DNA of 7,396 bases from Akkermansia muciniphila (lineage in GTDB: Bacteria > Verrucomicrobiota > Verrucomicrobiia > Verrucomicrobiales > V1-33), in assembly GCA_943331195.2 (NCBI GenBank), contig CALQKQ020000174.1, positions 1 to 7,396 on the forward strand, written 5' to 3'. The position numbers and the translations under genes are program-made. This document shows positions 1 to 5,981 of the stretch, one piece after another. The notes under the pieces are model-generated. The model was not told the origin of the DNA. It did no database searches and saw only the letters and a list, made by a program, of their open reading frames with translations. The stretch's first letter is position 1. The number at the start of each line of letters is the position of its first letter.

Positions 1-276
1 GGCCTGCGCCAGGAAACCTTCCACTGGCCCGCCCCTCCCGTCCCTCTCGAAACCCTCCAAGGCGGCGACGCCTCGCACAACGCCGCCATCCTCCTCGCTA
101 TCCTCGACGGCTCCGAGGGCGGACCCAAGCGCGACCTCGTCCTCGTCAATGTGGCCGCCGCCCTCCAAGTCGCTGGCCTCGCCCACTCTTGGGACGAAGG
201 CCTCGCTCAAGCCGAGCACGCCCTCGAAACCCGCCAGGCCCTCGGCGTGCTCCGGGCCCTCCAAGATTTCTCCTGA
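1..276 (+). CDS. trpD: Anthranilate phosphoribosyltransferase, C-terminal part (5' end outside window)
   Basis: The frame is open from base 1 to a TGA at 274-276 and encodes the last 91 residues of a protein whose start lies left of the window. TrpD transfers the phosphoribosyl group of PRPP to anthranilate, an early step of tryptophan synthesis in the cytoplasm. Recognition rests on the C-terminal signature of the family: GGDASHNAA (residues 21-29 of the visible part), then the ILDG element, a KRDLVLVN strand and an AAALQVAG helix, ending in a Leu/Ala-rich helix that closes with LQDFS, the usual position of the TrpD terminus. The full family length is about 340 residues, so roughly three quarters is missing, including the PRPP and metal-binding parts. 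Third codon positions are dominated by C. The gene converges on secDF, with 121 bases between the stop codons. I see no second trp gene in the window. Confidence 0.9.
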   Translation, partial: GLRQETFHWPAPPVPLETLQGGDASHNAAILLAILDGSEGGPKRDLVLVNVAAALQVAGLAHSWDEGLAQAEHALETRQALGVLRALQDFS

Positions 277-355
277 ATCGGCCCGCCGCACCGCCGCCGC
301 CCGCTACACCCCGGGCCAAAGCCCAGGTCAAACCCATAGCACCGCCCCCTACTCA

Positions 356-389
356 AGGCCAGCTCCCCATCTTCCTCCAGAGCTGGCCT
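356..389. terminator. Inverted repeat between convergent trpD and secDF, possible bidirectional terminator
   Basis: A perfect 10-base inverted repeat (356-365 and 380-389, arm AGGCCAGCTC) with a 14-base spacer sits in the 121-base gap between the trpD and secDF stop codons, nine bases after the secDF stop. Its position suits a shared transcription end. Neither strand has a run of T after the stem, so a classical Rho-independent terminator is not supported; it may only be a 3'-end stabilising hairpin. The rest of 277-397 shows nothing recognisable. Confidence 0.35.
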
Positions 390-397
390 CCAAGCCC

Positions 398-2893
398 TCA
401 GGCCTCCACCGCTGGGGTCGCCTTGCCCGGCTTTTCCGGGGCCTCGCGCTCCATCCCGCTGAGGGCCTCCAGTTGCAGAGCGTCCGCATCCAAAATCTGC
501 TTGCGCAGGTTGATGCTGCGCTTCTCCGCCCACCAAAGCACCACCGGAGAAGCGATGAAGATCGTCGAATAAGTTCCCGAAATCATCCCAATCAGCATCG
601 CAAAGGAAAAGTCCGCCAGAGACTTGCCCCCAAAAAGCAACATGGCAATCACCGCCAGCGAGGTGACCCCACTCGTGATCACGGTCCGGCTCAGCGTCGC
701 GCTGATCGCATAGTTCAGCACCTCCGAAAGGTCCCCCTTGCGGGTGCGCAGCTCTTCCCGCACCCGGTCGAAAATAACAATGGTGTCGTTGATCGAGTAG
801 CCCGCAATCGTCAGGAAAGCCCCCACCAAAATGAGGCCCACTTCCTTGCCCACCAGCGCACAAGCCCCCACCGCAATGATGACGTCGTGCAGCACCGCAA
901 TGATCGCCCCCACCGCGAACGGCGATTCAAAGCGGAACGTCAGATACACAAAAATCCCCACCAAACCAGCCACCAGCGCCCAAATAGAATTCGTCAACAT
1001 CTTCCCGCCGACCGCAGAACCCATGCTCTGCACATCAGCCCCCTCAAAGAGCTTGGCCCGTTCCACATCACTTCCCGCCAGGTCCTTTTTCAACTCCGCC
1101 ATCAGCGCTGCCGCCGTGCCGGGAGCGCTCCGAATCGTGAAATACGCCTCCCCACCCACCGGCTTCACCGACTGCACATTGAACGAACTCGCATCAACTT
1201 TGTGCCCCTTGGACTCAAACGTGAGATCCGCCAAAGCATCCGAAATCTGCTTCTCCGTCAGGCCTGGAATGCGCGCCAAACTCACCGAATCCCCCCCACG
1301 CAATTCATAGCCCAAGACCCGCTCGCCCTTCAAGGCCACCACCGCCACGCAAGCCGCGATCAGCACCGCCGAAAGCGCGAAGGCCTTCTTGCGCACACCC
1401 ATGAAATCGATCAGGCGATTGGAAATCAAATTGAGGAAGGAAAGCCGCTTCACCCCAAACTTCTCCACCCACAAAAAGCACACCCGCGTGATCAGCAAGG
1501 CCGAGAACATCGACGCCAGCAGCCCAATCGTCAGCGCCAGGCCAAACCCCCGAATCGCCCCCGTGGCCACCACCATCATGATCACCGAAGTAATCAAAGT
1601 CGTCAGGTTAGAATCAAAAATCGCGCTGAACGCCTTCTCATAGGAAGCCTTGATCGCCGCAGAGAACGACTTGCCCGCCGCAAACTCCTCCCGCATGCGC
1701 TCGTAAATCAACACGTTGGCGTCCACCGCCATCCCCAAGGTCAAAATAATCCCCGCAATCCCAGGCATGGTCAAAGTAAAGCCAAACACCTGCATCACGC
1801 CCAGCAGCAGCAGCAGGTTCATCGCTAGACCAATCACCGCGATGATGCCCGAGAGCCGATAATAGATCATCATGAACACCAAGGTCGAAAGCAAACCAAA
1901 CCCTGCCGACCACAGCCCCTGCTTGATCACCTCGCTGCCGTAAGCCGCCGATGTCGTGCTCGATTGCTCCACCACCAAGGGGTTTTCCAGGGGGTTCTCT
2001 AAAGCGCTCGCCAGGTCGCGCGCCTCCTCCTCACTGAAATTGCCCGTGATCTGAAACTGCGCCCCAAAGCTGCTCTGGATCGTCGGAGCCGAAATCACCA
2101 CGTTATCCAACACAATCGCCAAGGGCTTGCCCTGGTTGTCCTTGGTGATCTGGCTCATTTTCTGCCCGTACTCGTCGTGCAAGGTCACGCTAATGTGATA
2201 GTGCAGCTCCCCAGGATTGAGCGCTCCAAACGCCGACTTGACGCTCTTGCCTCCCATTTCCGCTTTGTTTTTCACGAAAACCGTCACCTTCTCGCTCTCC
2301 GGAGTCTCGATCTCCTTGCCCGTGCTCGGGTCCTTGCCCTTAGAATCTTTGTAGGCCAGCGCCATGTAGCCAGGCTCAATCCCCGGATCCCCCGGAGGAT
2401 TCGGCCGCATCCCCCCGCCCGCCGTGTTGCGGTCCGCCAATAATTTAAATTCCAACTTCGCCACCCGCTCAATCACCCCTTTGCTCTGCCGAATCTCCTC
2501 ATCGCTCAGCCCGGGCACTTCCACGTACAGCCCATCCTTGCCCTGCGGCGTCACCGTGACGTCCAGCGATCCCCGCGGGTTCAAGCGGTTCTCAATGATT
2601 TCCTGCGCGCTCCGCAGCGACTCCACATTGACATCCCGACCCGGGGCGGGCTGCACCCGCACCAAAAAAGAAGCCCCCCCTTGCAGGTCAATCCCCTTCT
2701 TCAACCCTAGACCCACGCAGTAAAAACTGAACAATCCCAGCAAAACCGACAGCACCGATCCCGCCGTCCGCTTCTTCCGATCCGTTTCCGCCGCAAAATA
2801 CAGGATGAAGAGCACCGCGGAGGCGATCCCCACAAACATCACCATGTATGGCAAGTAGGGTTCAAAGGGCTTGAGGTAAGGCTTCAGATCCAT
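398..2893 (-). CDS. secDF: Fused protein translocase subunit SecD-SecF
   Basis: An 831-residue inner-membrane protein that joins SecD and SecF. SecDF belongs to the RND-type transporters and uses the proton gradient to help pull proteins through SecYEG late in translocation. The SecD half runs to about residue 490: a hydrophobic segment at about 14-34, a second at about 46-64, the GIDLQGG motif at 67-73, a periplasmic P1 domain to about 320, then five membrane segments up to about 475. GMAVDANVLIYER (387-399) carries Asp391, the likely equivalent of the proton-relay Asp of Thermus SecDF. The SecF half starts with a membrane segment at about 503-521, has a short periplasmic domain, and then GYSINDTIVIFDR (698-710) with Asp703 and SRT with Arg736, the other expected relay residues. 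The first hydrophobic segment is extra compared with the usual 12-helix plan. The ATG at 2893 has no clear Shine-Dalgarno sequence and no in-frame alternative start nearby. It is the last gene of the tgt-yajC-secDF unit. Confidence 0.96.
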   Translation of the reverse strand: MDLKPYLKPFEPYLPYMVMFVGIASAVLFILYFAAETDRKKRTAGSVLSVLLGLFSFYCVGLGLKKGIDLQGGASFLVRVQPAPGRDVNVESLRSAQEIIENRLNPRGSLDVTVTPQGKDGLYVEVPGLSDEEIRQSKGVIERVAKLEFKLLADRNTAGGGMRPNPPGDPGIEPGYMALAYKDSKGKDPSTGKEIETPESEKVTVFVKNKAEMGGKSVKSAFGALNPGELHYHISVTLHDEYGQKMSQITKDNQGKPLAIVLDNVVISAPTIQSSFGAQFQITGNFSEEEARDLASALENPLENPLVVEQSSTTSAAYGSEVIKQGLWSAGFGLLSTLVFMMIYYRLSGIIAVIGLAMNLLLLLGVMQVFGFTLTMPGIAGIILTLGMAVDANVLIYERMREEFAAGKSFSAAIKASYEKAFSAIFDSNLTTLITSVIMMVVATGAIRGFGLALTIGLLASMFSALLITRVCFLWVEKFGVKRLSFLNLISNRLIDFMGVRKKAFALSAVLIAACVAVVALKGERVLGYELRGGDSVSLARIPGLTEKQISDALADLTFESKGHKVDASSFNVQSVKPVGGEAYFTIRSAPGTAAALMAELKKDLAGSDVERAKLFEGADVQSMGSAVGGKMLTNSIWALVAGLVGIFVYLTFRFESPFAVGAIIAVLHDVIIAVGACALVGKEVGLILVGAFLTIAGYSINDTIVIFDRVREELRTRKGDLSEVLNYAISATLSRTVITSGVTSLAVIAMLLFGGKSLADFSFAMLIGMISGTYSTIFIASPVVLWWAEKRSINLRKQILDADALQLEALSGMEREAPEKPGKATPAVEA

Positions 2894-2952
2894 AAGAAGT
2901 AAGGTGGATGACGGGGACGGCGGGAAAGAGCGTTGATGAAAACTGAATTCGC

Positions 2953-3306
2953 TTAGGAAGAAACCACCTCCGTGGCCACCACTTCCGGCTCGTCCGATTT
3001 CTTCGTCACCGAGGACACGCTAGACTTCTCCACTTTGATTTTAACCCCATCCGAGATTTTGAGGGTGACGGTGCGCTCCGCGACGTTCGTCACCAAGCCG
3101 TGAATGCCCCCCGCCGCCACGACCTCGTCCCCCGTCTTGAGCGCCGCCAGCCGGGCCTGGTGCTCCTTCTGCTGGCGCCGCTGCGGCCGGATCAACATGA
3201 AGTAAAACATCACGATCAGCAGCACCGGCATGAGCAGTTGCAAGCCAGGAGCTTGGCCAGCAGGAGCGGCGGTCTGGGCGAAAAGGGAGGAGAAGGCGAA
3301 AGTCAT
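2953..3306 (-). CDS. yajC: Preprotein translocase accessory subunit YajC
   Basis: A 117-residue protein with the standard YajC plan. A short N-terminal stretch rich in Ala, Pro and Gln leads to one membrane helix at residues 22-39, followed at once by the diagnostic MLIRPQRR element (37-44). A charged linker (QKEHQARLAALKTGDEVV) and a small cytoplasmic beta domain with GGIHGLVTNV and DGVKIKVEKSSV follow. YajC associates with SecDF at the Sec translocon in the inner membrane; its precise contribution remains minor or accessory in the species studied. The length is normal for the family. The start ATG overlaps the tgt stop codon as ATGA, and the bases upstream are pyrimidine-rich with no Shine-Dalgarno motif, so translation probably depends on ribosomes finishing tgt. 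secDF begins 59 bases downstream of its stop. Confidence 0.96.
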   Translation of the reverse strand: MTFAFSSLFAQTAAPAGQAPGLQLLMPVLLIVMFYFMLIRPQRRQQKEHQARLAALKTGDEVVAAGGIHGLVTNVAERTVTLKISDGVKIKVEKSSVSSVTKKSDEPEVVATEVVSS

Positions 3307-4451
3307 AGTTCAGGAAGGGCTGAAGGGCGGGCTTGGTAACGAGACAAAAAAGCCGCGCGATAGGCGGCAAAAGTCCCCGCCTCCAGCGCCTCGCGGGCAC
3401 CTCGGACAAGGGACTGATAGAAATGCAGATTGTGCAGACAAATCAACCTTAATCCCAGGATTTCCCCAGCCCGAAAAAGGTGCCGAATGTACGCCCGACT
3501 AAATTCCGCCGTGAGCGGATGCGACCACTCCGCATCCAGCGGACCATGGTCAAACTCAAAGCGCTTCCCCTTAATGTGCACCGGCCCATCCAGCGTATAA
3601 GCCGTGCCATGCCGCGCCAACCGCGTCGGCAACACGCAGTCAAAGAGATCGATCCCCCGCGCAATCATCTCCAAAATCTGCGGCGGCGTCCCCAACCCCA
3701 TGGCATAGCGCGGCTTCCCCACCGGCAGATGCGGCGTGCTCGACTCCACCGCCCGCATCATTTCCTCCTCAGGCTCCCCCACGCTCACTCCACCCACCGC
3801 ATACCCGTCAAACTCCATCGCCGCCAACGCCTTCGCCGCCTGTTCCCGCAGCCCCGCATAGCCGCTGCCCTGCACAATCCCAAAATGATACTGCCGCCCC
3901 CCCGTATCCGTTTTCGGCTGGTGCTGCCCAATCCACTCCTGGCAGCGCCGCGCCCAGCGCAGCGTCAAGCCCAAGCTGGTCTCCGCCTCCCGCTCCCCAC
4001 AGGGCCAGGGCGGACACTCGTCAAACAACATCGCAATGTCCGATCCCAGCACCGCCTGGATTTCCATCGACGTCTCCGGCCCAATAAAACACTTCGATCC
4101 ATCCAAATGACTCTGAAAATGCACCCCCTCCTCTTTCACCTTGCGCAGCTTAGCTAAAGAAAAAACCTGGTAGCCCCCACTGTCCGTCAAAATGGGCCGC
4201 TGCCACCGACTAAACCGGTGCAAACTCCCAAACGAACGCATCACCTCCATCCCCGGCCGCAGATTGAGATGATAAGTATTCCCCAATATCATCTGCGCTC
4301 CCACCTGCTCCAACTCCGCCGGCGACACCGCCTTGACGCTCCCCTGCGTCCCCACCGGCATGAACGCCGGCGTCTCCACTACCCCGTGCGGAAGCGTCAA
4401 GCGACCCCGGCGCGCCGCCGAGTCTGGATCCGTGGCGAGGAGCTCAAACAT
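3303..4451 (-). CDS. tgt: Queuine/preQ1 tRNA-guanine transglycosylase
   Basis: A 382-residue cytoplasmic enzyme that exchanges guanine 34 of GUN-anticodon tRNAs for a 7-deazaguanine base (usually preQ1 in bacteria), a key step of queuosine synthesis. Visible motifs, numbered from the chosen start: LTDSGGYQVF with Asp90 and Tyr95; LFDEC with Asp144 and Cys146; FGIVQG with Gln194; GYAVGGVSVGE for the base pocket; YAMGLG; and GIDLFDCVLPTR with Asp271, the expected nucleophile. These match the bacterial enzyme. The oddity is the zinc site: the usual CxCxxC is replaced by WxHxxT (Trp309, His311, Thr314), although the fourth ligand, His340 of LHNL, and the flanking EFSRAYIRHLFRAGEILGL remain. I chose the ATG at 4451 because MFELL matches family N-termini and a GGGAGGGGG tract lies at a workable distance; an ATG at 4460 is the alternative. 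Upstream in-frame codons to 4556 encode a non-conserved Arg/Gly-rich stretch. It is first in the unit with yajC and secDF. Confidence 0.95.
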   Translation of the reverse strand: MFELLATDPDSAARRGRLTLPHGVVETPAFMPVGTQGSVKAVSPAELEQVGAQMILGNTYHLNLRPGMEVMRSFGSLHRFSRWQRPILTDSGGYQVFSLAKLRKVKEEGVHFQSHLDGSKCFIGPETSMEIQAVLGSDIAMLFDECPPWPCGEREAETSLGLTLRWARRCQEWIGQHQPKTDTGGRQYHFGIVQGSGYAGLREQAAKALAAMEFDGYAVGGVSVGEPEEEMMRAVESSTPHLPVGKPRYAMGLGTPPQILEMIARGIDLFDCVLPTRLARHGTAYTLDGPVHIKGKRFEFDHGPLDAEWSHPLTAEFSRAYIRHLFRAGEILGLRLICLHNLHFYQSLVRGAREALEAGTFAAYRAAFLSRYQARPSALPEL

Positions 4452-4695
4452 GCAAATCATCCCCCTCCCGGCCTTGCCCCACTTCCGCAAGCGGAAAGCT
4501 GCGGAACGCCCTGTGGAACAGGGGATTTTGCCCCTCCACCTCCGCCCGCTCCCCAACTTATTCCCGAGTTATTCACAATCCATTCACCACCCCAGCCCAT
4601 CCCCCGTGATTTTTTCCAGGGAAATCCCCAGCGAAAAACTTATGGAAATTTAATCCGATCACAAGTCTCTCTTTTTCAATGATTTGCAAAAAAAA
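4451..4695 (-). promoter_or_regulatory. Presumed structured 5' leader of tgt
   Basis: This AT-richer stretch just upstream of tgt is the likely leader if transcription starts upstream of 4695. Read on the minus strand it holds, in order: a run of eight T (4695-4688); TGCAAATCAT (4688-4679), a perfect complement of ATGATTTGCA (4460-4451) at the tgt start; a hairpin with arms CCCTGT and ACAGGG and a three-base loop (4523-4509); and TTCCGC (4506-4501) followed by a second TTCCGC and one GCGGAA (4496-4483). The single GCGGAA can pair with either TTCCGC copy; the nearer pairing makes a 5-bp stem with a CUUG tetraloop closed by G-C, a loop type known to be stable. I found no convincing sigma-70 promoter on this strand. 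That the leader regulates tgt is inference. It matches no preQ1 riboswitch pattern that I know. Confidence 0.3.
4461..4469 (-). promoter_or_regulatory. Shine-Dalgarno tract of tgt
   Basis: The minus strand reads GGGAGGGGG immediately before the first of two in-frame ATGs. GGAGG is only 3 bases from the ATG at 4460 but 12 from the ATG at 4451; the overlapping AGGGGG is 9 bases from 4451. The spacing therefore favours 4451 as the start, in agreement with the family N-terminus. Confidence 0.55.
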
Positions 4696-5013
4696 TACAT
4701 TTGCCTGAACAGTCGGAGCCCCCCTGATAATCCTCACCCACCCTAAGGGGAATGCTTCCCCAAGCCCAATGGTATCGCCCAGAACCTGGCCACAATTGCC
4801 CCTCGGGCCATATTTGTTCACCGCGACAGGCACCCGCTGCCTCCACCGCCCCAACCCCTCTCCACACCCTTCCCTCACCCTCGCAAAATCTCTCCCCAAA
4901 CCCTCTCCCGCCGCCCCTCCCAGCCTCCTCCCCTCAGCCCAGGCTCCGCCCCGCCTCTCCCGCTCCGGAGGCTGCCCGCAAAACATTCCACCCCAGCTCG
5001 CCTTCGCCCCAGC
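4696..5013. other. Intergenic stretch without a convincing gene
   Basis: No supported gene lies between the tgt leader and the Dabb gene stop. The left part (4700-4830) is moderately AT-rich and has a short perfect hairpin GGGGAA-TGC-TTCCCC (4747-4761). The segment GCCT (4703-4706) is complementary to AGGC (4826-4829), and TGAAC (4706-4710) to GTTCA (4815-4819), so an RNA from either strand could close on itself over about 125 bases; this is suggestive only. The right part (about 4830-4975) is almost all C and T on the plus strand, with scattered A and few G. A weak plus-strand sigma-70-like pair, TTTTCA (4673-4678) and TACATT (4696-4701) with 17 bases between, precedes the region. The long minus-strand open frame across it looks like a by-product of the purine-rich strand. 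Confidence 0.5.
4894..4921 (-). other. G-quadruplex-type motif downstream of the Dabb gene
   Basis: On the minus strand five runs of three or four G follow one another with loops of 1, 4, 3 and 3 bases (plus-strand C runs at 4894-4897, 4901-4903, 4907-4909, 4914-4917 and 4919-4921). This fits the usual G-quadruplex pattern. It lies about 90 bases after the stop of the minus-strand Dabb gene, so it would be in that transcript's 3' region. The strand is G-rich in general here, so the motif may be a by-product of composition. Confidence 0.4.
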
Positions 5014-5316
5014 TTAGGCGAAATCGTAAATCACCGCCCGCGCACACAGCGGCTTAAAGACCTTGTCGATAAACTCCAGATGCTGCGGATGCACCTGATA
5101 CGCCGCCTCCGCCGCCTGATCCACGAAAACCAGATTCAAGCCGACCTGATAACTCTGCTCCACCACCTCCCGCGGACTCGATACCATCTTCCCCGCGTGA
5201 AAGCTGAGCACCCCAGGGAGCCCCGCAAGATACTGGTGACAACCCGCCAGCAAGGCATCCGCTGCTTCAGGGGCGGCCTCCGGCTTAATCCAAAAAATAA
5301 CGACGTGGCTGAACAT
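5014..5316 (-). CDS. Dabb-domain (stress-responsive alpha/beta-barrel) protein
   Basis: A 100-residue cytoplasmic protein made of one Dabb domain, a dimeric ferredoxin-like alpha/beta-barrel fold related to antibiotic monooxygenase-type domains. Seen in order: the N-terminal strand SHVVIFWIKPEA (3-14) that opens the family; a helix around 18-31; LPGVLSFHAGK (33-43); and the typical block YQVGLNLVFVD, then AAYQVHPQHLEFID (71-84) with the conserved Tyr-x-x-His-Pro-x-His, ending with the last strand at RAVIYDFA. The length matches a single-domain family member. The family has no single known reaction; plant members are stress-induced and some relatives act in polyketide cyclisation, so no substrate is claimed. 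I chose the ATG at 5316 because the domain begins there; upstream in-frame codons to 5418 are Gly/Arg-rich and unconserved. Only a weak GGGG lies upstream. The gene is divergent from the exported protein at 5448 and is followed by a long gap before tgt. Confidence 0.9.
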   Translation of the reverse strand: MFSHVVIFWIKPEAAPEAADALLAGCHQYLAGLPGVLSFHAGKMVSSPREVVEQSYQVGLNLVFVDQAAEAAYQVHPQHLEFIDKVFKPLCARAVIYDFA

Positions 5317-5447
5317 AAGACCCCAGCTTGTCCGCATGGCTTCCCAGCGCAAGCGCCCGCCTCCACAAAGTTCCCCGCCCCCGCGCTTTCCAAAACCACC
5401 CATTCTCCAGCGTGACATCCTGCCCCTCCTCTGCCACCCTGTCTCGC
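5317..5447. promoter_or_regulatory. Divergent intergenic region between the Dabb gene and the exported-protein gene
   Basis: The 131 bases between the two divergent start codons must contain, or overlap, the start signals of both genes. I see no good -35/-10 pair on either strand and no strong Shine-Dalgarno sequence. A small inverted repeat GCGC-AA-GCGC (5347-5356) is the only symmetrical element noticed and could be an operator or chance. Confidence 0.3.
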
Positions 5448-5978
5448 ATGAAAATCGCCCTCCTCCTCCTCCTCGCCGCCCTGCCCAGCTGGTCCCCCGC
5501 CCAATCCCCCGCCCCGGCCGCCCCCGCCGCCGCCCCGGCCATGACCGATCAGGAAAATCAAAACAACTTCTGGGACTGCACCCTCCCAGGCGGCAGCTAC
5601 ACCGTCGCCCTCAGCAAAATCAGCGTCGTCAGCCTCCACGAATTCAACCTGCCCGGCGGGCGCGTCACCGAAATGAACATCGTGACCGAAGGCGACGCCC
5701 TGGCCCGCTTTTACTTCATGGAAGCCGCCACCCCAGGCGGCGGCCTCGCCGCCGGCGAAGTCGCCAAGGCCCGCGTCACCGAATTGGCCAACCTGGCCGC
5801 CGACCGCACCGGCACCGAAAAAGTATGGCAAAAAGTCCTCAAGGACTACCCCCTCGCCACCCACGCCCACACCATCGAATTCCGCCTCCAAAGCAAAGCC
5901 GACCTCCAAGCCCTCCACGGCAGCGCCAAACGAGCCTGGATGACCGGCCGCGGCCGCACCGTCTCCGCAGGCTCCTGA
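5448..5978 (+). CDS. Exported protein of unknown function
   Basis: A 176-residue protein with a clear signal peptide: MK, a run of Ile, Ala and Leu, then PSWSPA-QS with likely cleavage after Ala18. An Ala/Pro-rich linker follows to about residue 31. The mature domain opens with NNFWDCTLPGGSYTVAL, continues with a strand pair around ISVVSLHEFNLPGGRVTEMNIVTEG, then ARFYFMEA. It ends with a predicted helical part (VAKARVTELANLAADRTG, then VWQKVLKDYP) and a final HTIEFRLQSKADLQALHGSAKRAWM. The reading resembles small secreted proteins that I recall from Verrucomicrobiota, but I cannot name a family or function. The single Cys argues against disulfide bonding within a monomer. The ATG at 5448 is chosen because the signal peptide begins there; an in-frame ATG at 5328 would add 40 non-conserved residues overlapping the Dabb promoter region. 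There is no Shine-Dalgarno motif. The codon third position is strongly C, like trpD. Its stop lies three bases from that of the opposing protease gene. Confidence 0.85.
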   Translation: MKIALLLLLAALPSWSPAQSPAPAAPAAAPAMTDQENQNNFWDCTLPGGSYTVALSKISVVSLHEFNLPGGRVTEMNIVTEGDALARFYFMEAATPGGGLAAGEVAKARVTELANLAADRTGTEKVWQKVLKDYPLATHAHTIEFRLQSKADLQALHGSAKRAWMTGRGRTVSAGS

Positions 5979-5981
5979 GCC

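Noticed and set aside
149..1828. A 559-codon open frame on the plus strand across trpD and secDF.
   Set aside because: It is antisense to secDF, whose identity is certain, and its product is a His/Arg/Pro/Gln-rich shadow typical of the complement of a GC-rich gene.
2990..3300. Other open frames overlapping yajC and tgt on both strands.
   Set aside because: They lie in alternate frames of clearly recognised genes and show low-complexity Arg/Pro/Gly composition with no domain features.
4452..4556. N-terminal extension of Tgt from an upstream ATG at 4556.
   Set aside because: The extra 35 residues are not like Tgt N-termini, cover the leader hairpins and the Shine-Dalgarno tract, and MFELL at 4451 fits the family start.
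4569..4577. TTATTCACA, a match to the DnaA-box consensus, near an AT-rich stretch (suggesting a replication origin).
   Set aside because: Only one full match is present and the other candidates (for example TTGTTCACC near 4814) differ at two bases. There is no dnaA, dnaN or similar origin neighbour, and the uniform GC skew across the window argues against an origin here.
4449..4700. preQ1 riboswitch upstream of tgt, expected from the pathway.
   Set aside because: I could not find the C-rich loop and A-rich tail arrangement of preQ1 classes near the ribosome binding site. The leader structures present do not follow that pattern.
4573..4986. A 137-codon open frame on the minus strand between the Dabb gene and tgt.
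   Set aside because: The first half is Arg/Gly/Glu-rich only because the strand is purine-rich. The second half crosses the T8 run and the tgt leader. I recognise no motif, and there is no good ribosome binding site. A conserved homologue would overturn this.
5317..5418. Longer Dabb protein starting at 5418.
   Set aside because: The added 34 residues are Gly/Arg-rich, unlike the family, and overlap the promoter region of the divergent gene; the domain starts exactly at the ATG at 5316.
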